DNA of 51,500 nucleotides from NCBI GenBank assembly GCA_009602725.1, contig WELB01000017.1, positions 1,163,925 through 1,215,424 on the forward strand, written 5' to 3'. This document shows positions 1 to 11,301 of this stretch, one piece after another. Each line of letters opens with the position of its first letter. Positions within the stretch are counted from its first letter, which is position 1. A program made the translations under genes and the position numbers. The DNA comes from Spirogloea muscicola. Lineage: Eukaryota; Streptophyta; Zygnematophyceae; Spirogloeales; Spirogloeaceae. The notes under the pieces were generated by a model, which saw only the letters and a list, made by a program, of their open reading frames with translations, had not been told where the DNA came from and did no database searches.

Positions 1-65
1 GGGGGGGGGGGGGGGTTGGGGGCAAGGGGTCCAATGGAAGCTGGAGGTGGGAGGTAAGCTCTCAC

Positions 66-3000
66 CATGCTTGAGACACCAGATGACGGAGATAACTGCC
101 GCAATAGCCCCAGCACTACCCAAGACAATAAGGACAATGTAAGCGGTGGCGAGGCCTCCGGAGCTCCTAGGCGCACTGTAAAGCTGCGCGCCTTGGACAA
201 TGCGGACATGCGAGGACGTGACAGAACCCTCTGCCAGAGGGTTGAAGAAGGACGCACTCCCAAACACCTTGCCGGGATTTGTCCTGCAATTGTCAAAGTT
301 GCATCAATTACCAAGAATCTTGCAGTCAGATTATGCGGCCTTACGATTGACCCTCCTTACTGACCAAGTCAGCACATAGTACAACCTGCAACTATTGGGC
401 CTCTTAAAATCATTGAATCTCAGCTTCAGAGATGGTCATCAAGAAACACGACTAAGTGCCACGGGTGGTCTACTGTACACAAGACCAAGCTTATGCTAGT
501 GTACCTCAGGAGCTGGGCAAAGGCGTCAATGGTGGAGAAGGAGCAAGCCTGAAGGAATGAAGTGGTGCAGTCTACAATAACGCTGCCTTCCCGGAGACTA
601 TCAACAGACACCTGTCCAGCTTGAACAATCCTTTATTTAGTAGGTCTGTGCTAATCAGATACACATGACAAATATCTCTTGAAACTCTGAGTAGGCCCCA
701 ATCAAGCAAGCCGCGCTGCCTGACAATTGCCAGCCCTTGAGCATCACTAACCTGGAGAACCCCCATGTAGCCAGCGTTGCGCACGGCTTGGGTCATCTCA
801 CGAGTGAAATTGCCCTGGAATGGAGGCCATAGCAAGGAGAAAATCAGCAGACAACCTCCTCCAGAGATCGTGCAGCTCAGCATCATGTCTTATCGTGTAG
901 CGCCAAGCTCTCTCGCATCGCATCAGCTTTCTTCAAGTTGATGACTCACCTTGAAGGAGAGAACGTAGTTGTTGTTCACCATGGTCATGAGGCTCAAATA
1001 TGCAAAGTGGATAGTGGCTTGGACAAAGAACGTGCTTGACGTGATCAAATCTCCAGGTATTGGAGACGGCGGTGGGGGCACAGGAACCGGCGCCAATCGC
1101 GGCAAATTCGGAGCTTGAGGACTTGGAGGCGGAAAGGTTGGAGGAAGTGCCGAGGTAAGTGGCGCTGGGGAGGGCGCTTGGGCAACCCAAGTGCGCTGGC
1201 ACAGCCCAGAGGGTAGGTGGCAGGACGTCCCTTGCTGGCAGCTTGAAGCATTGAATGGTGAGCAAGCAACCTGCAAATAAAAGGCACAGATTAGTGAGAC
1301 TCTCCATTATAGACATGTGTATGCATTTAGACACAAGCTCACACAGGACATCTACTGCCGTGGCTCTTGAGGCTGTCATTGCCTGCTATGTCCGGATATC
1401 TTGAATCTGGAGGCACTATGGCCAACTGCCTGCCCACACTAGTGACAGCTACTTCTCTTCACACTAGAAGGACTGCATCAGAAGTACACAATCTAGAGTG
1501 CTCTCATAGAAATTGAGGAGCTTGACCATGCTGCAGTCAAGACCAGCATATCCAGGTGAACATCGACATACTCCGCCGTCACATTGACCTGTTACCAGTA
1601 AGCATCATCTATGTCATCTGTTATAGCAAGAGTAATGTGGATGTACAGATCGAGTGAAGAGGTGGCAATATAAGATGTTGTCCTCATTGCAAGCCATAAG
1701 TGCCTAGTAGTGCCAGCAACATGGAACAGCAAATACACAATGATGGAAAATGCTAAGTAAAACGTGTGCCATAGCAACTTGCGGGCATTACTTTGGCAAA
1801 AGTCAACAAAGGGTCTACCTTGAAGAAAGCAGTCATTTGGGCAAATAGCGCCTCGGCAGATGTCAGAAGCTAACGGGCAGGGGCCAAAACGCTGCCCACT
1901 GGGAAGGGTGACAAACTTGCTGTCCTTGCACTTGATCCAAGTGCCAGCCACCTGAATGCTCAGTGATGCGATGTCAATACGAACACAAGATGAACAAGGT
2001 GGCATATCGGGTGGATGTAACTTTGACAACATAATGTTATCCAGGGGAATGACCCTGATAACTGCATCTACAACAGCAACAACCAATTGCAGCTCACAGC
2101 TTCTGATCAATATGGCAAAACGTCCTCTATAATGAATGGTAAGGGACGAGCACCCGTGAACCTGACTACTAGTGGACCTGTAGGACCTGACCTTGAGCCC
2201 TCTACGACTTTGCTAACGTCCTTACCAAGACTTGCAGGATAGGATCCTGGCCTGCTAGCCAAGAGCAGTTGGTCTTGAAGCACAGCGCAATGGGCACATC
2301 TTTGGGCCCAGCTGCTGTCAAGTTCCAGTCATTGTACCTCTGCTGGAAGCATCTGCCTCACATGACAATTGAGTGGCCATCAGAGGAGCACTTGGTAGCA
2401 CCCAAATACATGTAAGACCTCTCTTGCCTTACTTTTTGTGGTCCACGTTGCTCTTCTTGCATCGTGACCCAAGACGTGTACAGAGCAAATAATGACAGAT
2501 GGTAATAATATACATCACTAGAGCATGACATTGCCCATAGTGAGGCAGGAAGGGTACAGTGAGGCAGTAGTAACTGGAACACCTTGAGAAGAGGCCAAAG
2601 GTCTGTCCAAAAGACCTATCTTGACTGAATCGGCACTGTCGAGAAGGAATGCTGATCATCCAAAAAAAAAGCACGACGACAATGAGATGTCTGAGCAATA
2701 TCTTGTGAAAGAAACCTTTCCAGTCCACCATATGAGGAGGCCATGCATGCAAGCACACAGAATATAAGAAGGAACAACTTATTAACCTTTGCTATACTTG
2801 ATATTGCAGTATCAGCTAAATAGACTGGTAGATTTCGACTAACGTGCTCACTCTTGCTTCAGCAAGCAGCCATCTACAGCCAGAGAGTCATTGCTTCCTC
2901 CACAGGTAGTAGCAGCCAGGTAGTCAGCCGAACAATAAGTGTTCTGTCATGGTGGGGAAGATAGGAAATCACAAGTTGGGCATATGCAGCCTCTAATTCC

Positions 3001-6000
3001 AAGGCATTGATCAGGTTATAAAAATTCAGCTAGACAGCTAGACACAGAGTGAAGCTAGGTCATTGACATGATCTAAGATGAACAAGAGAGTTCCATGAGT
3101 TAAAGACTGACCCAATATTTATCCTGCATTTGCCTTGCAGCTGTGCTGTGAGCACGTTGTATGTCTGTAACACTGCAGTGATCTGTCTGCAGTGTGCTGG
3201 CAAGACCTGCAGGGTATAGTCTGATGTTAAATGTTGCATGTGGTCCACGTTTCCAAGCCTCACTGGTGACCAGCATTCAAATCAGATACAATAGAGGTTC
3301 CAGACTTTCCTGAAGCTTAGAACGAAACTCCAACCCCTGACTCAATGTTCATCTTGACTCCTCTGGCACTGTGTCTGCCAAGCTATCTGTCATATCTACC
3401 ATTTGGGTTGTTGCAGGTGGCATTGACGAAGGTGCAGCCTGAGTGGAAACCATTACTCATAAACCCAGCCATTGCGGGGTCAACATTGTACCTGGAGAGC
3501 CAGGATACAATGAAGAGATGATGAACATCAGAGACTGATTGCAGATTAACAATCTGTTAAGGACTACAACAGGCGACGGTTTTAAGTGGTGCAGATACGC
3601 ACCATCCAGTGTCCTGAAGGAGTGCTAGGGTTATATTTGAGACAACCGTAGCTCTGCCGCCCACCTGTGGAGACTGAAGGAAGCACACACAGCAAAAAGT
3701 CAGTTCTTGCAAGCAAGCAACTCGGCAAGAGGTTCAAAAGATTTTCCTACCAAGCGCGAACACGGTACTGATCCCAGTGTCTAGACTTCATGCTCCTCGT
3801 GCTTACCATGTACTCGTTCGTCATGATACTTGGATCCCAGTGACTTTTACTCCCGTCAATACCACTTCCAGGGGCTAGGCCTGCCCCCATCAAAGAAGAG
3901 CAGCCAAACTGCTCCCTAGCAGCTGCTACGACCTGTTAAAGAAGGCCAGAATTAAGAGTGCATCAGCCACAACCAATGTGCAGGACCATAGAAGTAAGGC
4001 ACAACCAGTAAGCAGTGCAACTGCTAGTCCTGGAGTTCCGTTTAGACGCCCATAAGAATTAGGTGTGAACATGTGATTGACTACCAACCGAAGATCAAGG
4101 ACTTGCAAGCTACACGTTTTCAATTCAGTAGCAGCTTCTGTTGGGGCAGAAATTCAGCCTTACGTGAGGAGTAACGATAACAGAACTGTTGCTCCCATGC
4201 ACTTCGGACTGAAGAACCACCTCACTGTAGGGCTTCCCTGAGAAGGAAGCTACCAAGATCAAGTGTGAGAAGCTGCTTATGGACTTGGCTTGTCAGGTCC
4301 TCAATGGTCACAGCCCAGACGGGAAGCACGGTGCTCCACGACAGTATTCAGGTTCGATTGTGGCATTTGAATATTCTTATGTCAAAAGCTCCACTGCTCT
4401 GTCCTTTGTGCGTCTCTCTGATGCTTGAGTAGCTGCATACGCACCTTGAATGTCACGAAAGTATTTGTAGAGAGGGGCGCTGAAGCCCAAGGCATGCGTG
4501 AGCTCATGGAGGACCACAGCAAGCTGTCCAAGCAAGAATGATTGAGAGGTCAATGTACAAGTAGGAGATCAAAGAAATTTAGTGAGAAACAATGAAAGCT
4601 TGTTGAAGTGCTGCAGCACCTCTATGAACCAAGGCCTGACCACAGCAAAGCAAGGCACTTTTGAAGTGGAAGTCAGTTGCTACCATCAGATCATGCTGCC
4701 TAGGATCTGAAGTCCATGTTGAGGTGATGTTGGCTGGGCAAAAGTTGAGATAGCCGGCAAGTGGTCGGTGCGAAAGTGAATCGAGGGCACAATAAGAGGC
4801 ATGTGCCAGGGCTCCACCATTGCACACACTTGACACCTGGCGAAGCATAAGAGCTGCACATTAGCACTGACTGGATGTACAAGAATTGGACATAGAGAGT
4901 ATGGCGTGTTGTAGGCAAGTAGCACTCCTCCTGCAAATCAACAACATGCTTCTCCTCATGTCATGACGATTTGCCATTTCTCAGTTTCGCAGGAGTTGTG
5001 CTACCTTTGAAGTAACATAGAGGACAAAGTCTGTGCCTTGGTAACCAGACCCAGCAGGAACAGCTTGGCAGCTCTCATTGGTTCCAGAAGGGCACACTGT
5101 ATACGCATCCAGAAGATTTGGACTGAATCTGAGCTGAAGGCTCCTCTGCAGCCACAACAGCCACAACAATAGTTCATCATCATGCTCTATGTGATTCTTT
5201 AGCAGTGCTGCTCAACAAATTCACAGCCTGTCACCGAAATGCCTGCCATGGCCATCAGCCCCTGCATACACTATGCTTGCTACAATTCCCAGAAAGTACA
5301 CAGATAGGGCCGGGAGCCATTGTCATTGTACACTGAGTCAAGGTGAGACATGAGAGCCTACTTTCACGTGGATGACACTGACTTAACCTTGATCTCAAGG
5401 AGAGGTGTAATTCTAATGAGCTCACTCACATCACAGGTCGAAGAAATGCGAGTGCAGAGCCTGGTTCGCTTTGCAAACTTAGCACACACGGGAGGCAGTC
5501 TAAGTGGCCTTGCAATTGGCTCCTTGACTTGGAGAAGCCTTCCCAAGAAACTGCGAATCAAAGCCAGCCAATTGCTTGTCAGTCCAGATATGACACTTCA
5601 GATAAATTTTCTGACAAATGCCAAAAACACAACAACAAAGAGAGTAAGCAACATAGACCAACCTGTTAATGGTGGTGATGGTTCCTGTTATCTTGCTTAC
5701 TTCTTACTGACAAGGTTGCGACTTGCTTGACATGACATACTGGACGTCACCATACATACAAAGGACAGGGAAATATATGTCAATGGTCGAAAGTCGAGCC
5801 TGCATAAGCCACATCACCTGAAGGCTTGTGGGAGAAGATCGTCCAAGAGGAATGACAGCAACTGAGTCTCCCCTGCCAAATCCTCAAGAATAACAGGGAT
5901 CTGCACGCACTTGTACGTCAGCTTCCACATGTATCCATAGACAACTTACTTGGCAGCCTTTGTGTTACTCTGGCATGCGACTTCACAAGCTAGTCAGGAG

Positions 6001-6240
6001 ATAAGTTTGCAGATGGAGTACCCACTCTCACATGCTATTTCTATTAGCTGCTTATTGTGAAGCCAAGGCAAATTGCAGCAGCAAACCACTCTCGTACTGC
6101 TGTACAAGAAGGGAGTCATTGAATGGAGAAAGCTCTGCTGCAAGGTGAGGAATGGAGTGAAACACACAGGAGTGATGCGGATTGGTGCTAGGTTGGATAT
6201 AGGCGGTATAGTGAGCTCGTCCGAGTGCCGCCGATGGTGG
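66..6240 (-). CDS. Leishmanolysin-like M8 zinc metallopeptidase, membrane-anchored, 3' end beyond window
   Basis: Exons joined by eye with consistent splice phases (minus strand): ~6240-6168 (tentative), 5900-5818, 5550-5388, 5145-5005, 4836-4684, 4523-4445, 4237-4164, 3932-3807, 3664-3603, 3491-3400, 3206-3112, 2943-2852, 2337-2226, 1951-1819, 1588-1527, 1270-950, 814-752, 611-505, 283-66. The zinc motif HELTH lies in LAVVLHELTHALGFSAPLY (4523-4445). The third zinc histidine is expected in KSHWDPSIMTNEYM (3932-3807), and ITLALLQDTGWYN is the family's post-catalytic segment. A Cys-rich region follows, then CPNDC and an EGF-like CRCSPGYAGLDC, a proline-rich hinge, a SEA-like segment (GNFTREMTQAVRNAGY, SLREGSVIVDC) and one hydrophobic helix (residues TAYIVLIVLGSAGAIAAVIS). 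M8 enzymes are surface or secreted endopeptidases. The order suggests a type I ectoenzyme whose cytoplasmic tail continues left of the window. The 5' start is not found: the N-terminal exon is weak, and the first exon may lie in the GC-rich ORF near 7100-7560. Confidence 0.85.
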
Positions 6241-6259
6241 TTCTTCGTGTTGTCATGAT

Positions 6260-7050
6260 TGATCCCAAACCTGTACCAGCAAAGTCCTCAAAGTTCAATA
6301 CAGAGCTATCCGCAGCCACACTCAAACAGGGGCTAGTAGGTGTTGACAGCTTCCATATGAGTATAAGTCTTGCGTGTCAATTGAAGTCACTTGAATGCAC
6401 AAAGCTGCTGACTGAAGCCTGAGCCTGACATTACTCTCTGAGTCTAATGCAAGAAGCCAATGACAACAAACAGCAGGCTTCCTGCGCCACCACACTCTTG
6501 CTTTCCTCTACCGGCCACATTGCCTGAGCTCATCTCAGTTGCCATCTCCCTCTCTCAGCAATGGGACCTCTGAACAATGCATTGGCTTCAATCGACCACG
6601 CTTACGCTTCATGCGCACCGCGGGCCTTCTCTCCCTTAGCAGGTGATGCACCCAAGCCTCCCATCATGGACGTGGAGCAAGAGTGTTAAGGCCTCAGCTA
6701 AGAGGCATGCAGGGCTTGAGCATACCCGTTGGCAAGAGAGCTCTCTCGCAGCTGGAGAAAGTCCTCTGCCACGGAGATCACGTGCTCGTCATGCCCGCAG
6801 ATATGACGGTCAGCTTCAACTGTTCGCAGAGTGGGCCAGGAAACCACATCACCTATCAGCGGCCATTGGCAGAACTTGCGCCTACAACCATAGCTGCCGC
6901 ACTGAGCCAGTATGTTCTGGTCTGGCTTAGCTGCCCACAGAAGGAACAGGGGCCACCTGCAGCCCTCAGTCCATAGGCGCCAACCTCGTTGGACTGGACA
7001 GGCTATCCCTGACGTGCACAGAATCCGGCCCTTACAACCCACCGCAAGCT
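6260..7050. other. Intergenic stretch without a convincing gene
   Basis: No recognisable coding exon. Short open frames exist on both strands (for example 6683-6976 + and 7042-6698 -), but they match no family I know and overlap each other. Around 6610-6640 there is a motif beginning CATGCGCACCG followed by GCCTTCTC. It recurs near 34445 and 44615, so part of this stretch is a dispersed repeat. It probably holds the promoter and 5' region of the minus-strand M8 peptidase gene. Confidence 0.4.
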
Positions 7051-7565
7051 ATGCCGAAGACTAACACGGCCGCCAAGCAGGTCAGCCGCATGAGGCCGCC
7101 GCCAGCTGCCGGAGCTCAGCGGGCGGCAGGCGACGGCGGCGACAGCAGCGGCGGGGTGGTAGCTGCGGTCGGCCTGGCAGGCCGCAGCTTCTCCACAGCG
7201 TGCACCCAGTGCTTCCGGCGGCGCTTGCTGGCTAATGGCAGCGAAAGCTCGTCTCCGACGTCGCCACGCAGCTGCGCAGGAGCAAGCCGCAGGCGAGTGC
7301 TGCTGGCTGGCCCGCCGCTATGGACGTGGACCGAGCCGGCTGGCGGCCTCAGAGCCACGGCGTCCGCCCGCGAGGGCCTCGACGCGCCGTTGGCCAGCGC
7401 CGGGCCTGATGCGGCGTCGCGCGCCGCGACGTCGGCGCCGCGAGAGCCGCCGCCGCCAGAGCCGCCGCCGCCGCCGCCGCCGCCGCCGCTGGCCAGGCCG
7501 GACTTTGCGCTAGTACCCGCCGGCACCGAGGAGGTGGGCACTCTCGACCAGTGAGCGCACGCCAC
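7051..7565. other. GC-rich open reading frames on both strands, strand undecided
   Basis: A very GC-rich block stays open on both strands: + 7051-7554 (167 codons, ending in a polyproline run) and - 7565-7116 (149 codons, with a glycine run in the same place). The (CCG)n tract near 7450-7490 explains both homopolymers. The minus-strand frame could be a 5' exon of the M8 peptidase gene, since it lies upstream on the same strand and contains a basic KRRRKHWVHAVEK segment. No family motif supports this. Open frames on both strands are expected from GC-rich composition alone. Confidence 0.25.
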
Positions 7566-7681
7566 GCGGCTTGACCGACGGCGACAGAACGGGGACGACG
7601 GTCGACGCTGCGCAATCGTTGCCCGTTACTTGCCCGTTATCGTCGTTATTGGTCGCACTGCTCAAGGCTGATCATGGCAGA

Positions 7682-7951
7682 GATGCGCAGACAAGCGGAT
7701 CACCCTGCCGGTTACGAGTTAGCGTGGGCGATGGCGATGGACGTGCACGGGGCGTTCGGCAGTCGGTGGCTTGACCTCCTGCAGTTATCGCCCTCAAAAC
7801 TTTCTCTCCTGCAGCGAAATTTATCTCATTATCTGGGCGACCGGGAAAGATGCGCAGACAAGCGGACCACCCTGCCGGTCGTGATTTAGCGTGGGCGATG
7901 GCGATGGACGTGCACGGGGCGTTCGGCAGTCGGTGGCTTGACCTCCTGCAG
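7682..7951 (+). repeat. Pair of ~102-bp direct repeats
   Basis: The segment at 7682-7784 (from GATGCGCAGACAAGCGG to GACCTCCTGCAG) recurs almost unchanged at 7850-7951, with only a few differences just after CCTGCCGG. The translation DVHGAFGSRWLDLLQ in both copies resembles DIHGALGARWLELL of the family-B LINE fragment at 16267-16620, so the unit is probably a piece of that retrotransposon duplicated locally. Just downstream, CCCTCACTGGAAGAGACTTA is itself tandemly duplicated (period 24, 7975-8025). Confidence 0.7.
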
Positions 7952-8039
7952 GCATCGCCCTCACTGGAAGAGACTTATTCGCCCTCACTGGAAGAGACTT
8001 ATTCTCCTGCAGCGAACTTTCCTCATTCTGGGCTGGCCA

Positions 8040-8500
8040 ATCGAAAGTGGCTCTCCCAGGGCTGTGACAAGAAGCGCGGCCAGATTGACTTATGGCTGGG
8101 AAAGGCCAGCCCAAAGGAATGGACAAGGTCTGAGGGAGCCTGAGTGTGAACAGTCAGTGGCTCTCCCAGGGTTGTGAACGGCCAGCCCAACTTCACAAGG
8201 TTAGAAGGGCCAATAAGCGCTTTCCCAAGCTTCCCGGTAGGATGCTTATTAGTGACCTCTAGTGAGGAGCCGCAAAGCAGAAGGATTAGCAGCCGGAAAG
8301 CAATCCCCTGACGAAAGCCAGAGGCCGCAGGTGAAGCACGGCCAGCACGCAGATGCTAGGCGTGGGCCATGGACAGCTGGAGTGATATGGACAGGCGCAT
8401 GCTGAACACCTGCGCTAGCCTATCGAGAAGCGCGGCCAGATTGACTGGTGGCTGGGAAAGGCCAGCCCAAAGGAATGGACAAGGTCTGAGGGAGCCTGTG
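8040..8500 (+). repeat. Hairpin repeats, two ~75-bp direct copies
   Basis: The block at ~8070-8145 (GCGGCCAGATTGAC, then GGCTGGGAAAGGCCAGCCC and AATGGACAAGGTCTGAGGGAG) recurs at ~8427-8500. Each copy can fold a GGCTGG...CCAGCC stem. This is one of many instances of the hairpin tail seen at the 3' end of family-B LINE fragments elsewhere in the window. The 280 bp between the copies contain no gene that I recognise. Confidence 0.65.
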
Positions 8501-8559
8501 TGCGCCTGAGTGCCTATCACAGTCATCGCGCTCTCCTGAGAAAGTCTTTCTTCCTGCAG

Positions 8560-8990
8560 CGGCTTGCACGGCGGGCCATTGACGTCGGCAGGGACAAGAA
8601 GGTGAGCTGCCCGGATTTAATGCCGCGGGTTGCTTGCCCAGGTGTTCTGCATGCGGCTGTTCATTCGTTTTTTGGGCTGGCTTTCCAGCTCCTATTCTCA
8701 ATGGGCGAGCACTTTCTCTCCAATATTCCCAGGCTCCCGCAGCACACTTGCTGGCATGCCGCGCTTTGGCTACTTCTGGGTCTCGTCGGGGTGCCTCTTT
8801 TCCAGCTGCAGATTACTCTGACTTGCGGCTGCTGACTCGGGGTTGCTAAACTCCCATTTACTGTAGCCGTTTTGCATAGCTGTGTCCTGCGGTCTTGGCC
8901 CCTTTCAGCCCATTGGAGCTTTGTCCTTCTTCCATTCTTTCTGGGCTGGATTTTCACAGCCCCCTTTGGAAGAGCTCACTCGTCTTATGG
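8560..8990 (+). mobile_element. Decayed LINE 3' fragment (family B-like)
   Basis: The frame ending CTTGCGGCTGCTGACTCGGGGTTGCTAA (translation LRLLTRGC) matches the LRLLSRGY terminus of the family-B fragments at 16267 and 27260. It is followed by a similar 3' UTR ending in CTGGGCTGGATTTTCACAGCC near 8940-8965, a worn version of the terminal hairpin. A second hairpin-like piece lies at 8685-8725. The coding part is broken by stops and frameshifts, so this is a dead copy. Confidence 0.5.
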
Positions 8991-9094
8991 AGCTCACTTA
9001 GCGCTCAGAACTAACAGCTTCACTATCACTCAGTTGAGGCTCAGGCGATGGAGAAGCGACTCTCCTCGAGGCAGTCTACGCTCTGTCTGAAGAA

Positions 9095-9170
9095 AGGGCT
9101 CGCGCCTTGAGGATAGGGGCTAGAAAAGCCAGCCCATAAAAGAATGAACAAATTCCGAGCCTTCCTGCCT
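9095..9170 (-). repeat. Family-B hairpin tail, isolated copy
   Basis: AAAGGGCTCGC, then GAGGATAGGGGCTGGAAAAG-like sequence, then CCAGCCCATAAAAGAATGAAC. This is the reverse orientation of the 3' UTR hairpin seen at 26830-26880. No LINE coding sequence remains attached. The following stretch, 9170-9600, holds only the repeated CACAGGCCCACT motif (near 9305 and 9410) and a head motif GTGGCTCTCCAAAGGGGGGTG that recurs near 35070. I see no gene there. Confidence 0.55.
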
Positions 9171-9604
9171 ATGGTGGTGATTGTAGCAGACTCTAAGGAA
9201 GCAGGCCGACCCAACTCAAAGAAGGGGCGTGGGTGCTGGCAGACAAGCAAGCAAGGAGATGTGGGTGAAAGGAGCTCGGTGGCCCCTGTGGGTAGTGAGT
9301 GGGCACAGGCCCACTGACCTCCTTTTCCACATTGACACCAGAAATAAATCATGCGCAGAATGATGGTGGCCTCGGTGGAATGCTCTTTTTCCTGTTTATT
9401 GTGAATGGGCACAGGCCCACTTCGTAAAAAGTGGCTCTCCAAAGGGGGGTGAATGATAGATAAAATGAAATCATACACAGTGGTTGATGGCCTTGGGGGT
9501 GAGTATATGCCGAAGGGGCTGACTCGAAGGAGGGCCGGCCCAAAAGACGTCCTTTTGTCTTCTTATTTGTGCCAGTCCCCCCAGAAGCGACAAGAGCCCC
9601 TCTT

Positions 9605-10520
9605 ATCCACACCTGGTGCCACGGATTGGATCACCTCTCACGCCGTCCCCAACGCCTTCAGCATCAGCTCCGAGGCCTTCCGGACGTCGCTTCAACTCTT
9701 CCTCGGCCTCCCACCTAACTGCCTGATTGGGGTGCGCCAGTGCGAGTGCGGCTTCCGTGCAGAGGGTTCTGAGCTCGCCACTCACATGCTGAGATGCCCC
9801 ACTGGATCAGAAGTGGTGGGCATCCACAACCTCCTCCGCAATGCCCTGGCGGGCTTGCTGCGCGACATCGGCTATTGTGCGTTCGTGGAAGTCAATGAAG
9901 TCACCTGCCTATCACCACGGACGCCCAGGGACGTCATCATCGTCGCACACTTGACATTGTGGGCGTGCAACCTGGTGGAGAACCACGGGCCCTGGTCGAC
10001 GTTGTTGTTACGGAGGCATACAAAGGTCCAGCATCGACACACATCGCTGGTCACGCAGTGGGCGGTGCAGAACAAAGAAAGATGCAGCACTACTCCGATT
10101 ACCCCCAATGCGAACAGCTCCTGCCAGCCGCAATCGACATCTTTGGCTGTCTGAGTCCTCGTTCCCTCACCCTCCCTCAAAATATTTCCAATCGCGGCTA
10201 CACACGTCGTGCAGATCTGTTTCCGTCTGAGATGGGCTTGCCAGCTACATATCTGTCTTTCTTGGGACGGCGAGTTACGGCCTGTTTGCAGCGTGCTCAG
10301 GCTTAATGCCTTGCACCAGAAAGCTGGACGAGCTCTAGTTCGTGTTAGAAGGGCTTCATATCTGACGCCTAGTATTCGGGCATCGATCATCGACCTTTAT
10401 GTTTTGACCCGTGGTTACTGAGCGGGTCAATGTGCTGTAGGTTATGTAGTTCTTTAGATGTGCTTGCCTTTGTACTTGGCCATTTGGCCTTCGTTTGTTT
10501 CAAATACACGAATTTTCTTA
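9605..10520 (+). pseudogene. 5'-truncated RLE LINE family A copy, frameshifted
   Basis: This copy begins near TPGATDWITS and matches the last ~270 residues of the intact element at 35354-39154: VRQCECGFRAEG (C-terminal zinc knuckle), the ALVDVVVTEAYKGPAS endonuclease segment, and the terminus ending VLTRGY. The frame shifts near 9900 (reading EVTCLSPRTPRD instead of NIMPITTDAQG), and a stop follows RVTACLQRAQA near 10306. After the stop comes the family-A 3' UTR (GCGGGTCAATGTGCTGTAGG... TTGGCCATTTGGCC...) ending at AATACACGA near 10518. The 5' truncation at ~9605 is typical of incomplete target-primed reverse transcription. Confidence 0.85.
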
Positions 10521-10734
10521 AGAGCGACGTTTGAAGAGTACCAAAGCTGGTAAGCAGGAGAAAACGCAGTTCTATCAATCAAAGTCGATCAGGAAAACCG
10601 GTGGGGTCGCCCGCGTCGCCAACCGTCGCCCACCTGTCGCAAAACCACCTGCCCGCGAGCTCGCAGGTTCGAACCCTCCGCGCAGCAAAGCCGGAGCGCC
10701 TACGATCCCTCAAGCCCTAGACCCCCCATAGCTG

Positions 10735-11160
10735 CGCTGGCTGCGTTCACCGCCAGGGCCGCCGCGGGCGCGGCCGCCCCATGCTGCGCCGCCTCGCGCC
10801 GCTGCTGCCGCCGCCGGCCCTTGCGNGCCCGCCGTCCCGCCGTGCCGCCGCCGCCTGCCTTGCGGCGGCCCATAGACCATGCCGCTGCCGCGAGGCAGTC
10901 GTCGGCGCAGCGGCCGCTTGGGGCGCGCGAGCTGACGGCCGTTGCGGCCCTCGGCGACCCGCCGCGCCACCGCGCCATGGCCGCCATGGCACGGTGGTCC
11001 TCCGTCCTTCCTACCGTCTCACAATCAGCCGCCGGCGAGGTTGCTAGCAGCAGCGCCGCATCCGGCGCCAATTTTTTCTCAGAGCATGCGAGGCGGAGGC
11101 GTCTTCTCACGATCGGTAAGCCCGCTCCTTCAAGCACAAGCCCGTTCTGCTAGAGGCTCC
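10735..11160 (+). other. GC-rich block; possible organelle-targeting 5' exon at 10977-11115
   Basis: From ATG at 10977 the frame reads MAAMARWSSVLPTVSQSAAG and continues rich in Ser, Ala and Arg to a good donor (CG|GTAAGC) after 11115. This has the look of a plastid or mitochondrial transit peptide and lies just upstream of the MOC1-like gene on the same strand. The join to that gene is unproven. The sequence just before its ATG at 11302 has in-frame stops, so a splice would have to enter inside the exon. The opposite strand is also open, and one base (10826) is N. Confidence 0.3.
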
Positions 11161-11301
11161 ATAGCTTAGCTCACTGCGGCGCCCACTGAGCAAGTGCCCA
11201 GCATTACATACTCCTTTACAGGAGATCAACAGTCTGCACACGACTTCATAATCTGACCCAGCATGCAGACCATTGCGGGCTCACGCTTAGTTTAAACCGT
11301 G

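Noticed and set aside
1-15. G homopolymer at the window start as G-quadruplex or telomere
   Set aside because: It is only a G run followed by TTGGGGG, not TTTAGGG units. A scaffold-edge or sequencing artefact is as likely.
10600-10700. tRNA-like B-box GGTTCGAACCC with possible acceptor-like GCGCAGC
   Set aside because: No A-box at the right distance and no cloverleaf could be folded by eye. GGTTCGAACC is self-complementary and arises by chance in GC-rich repeats.
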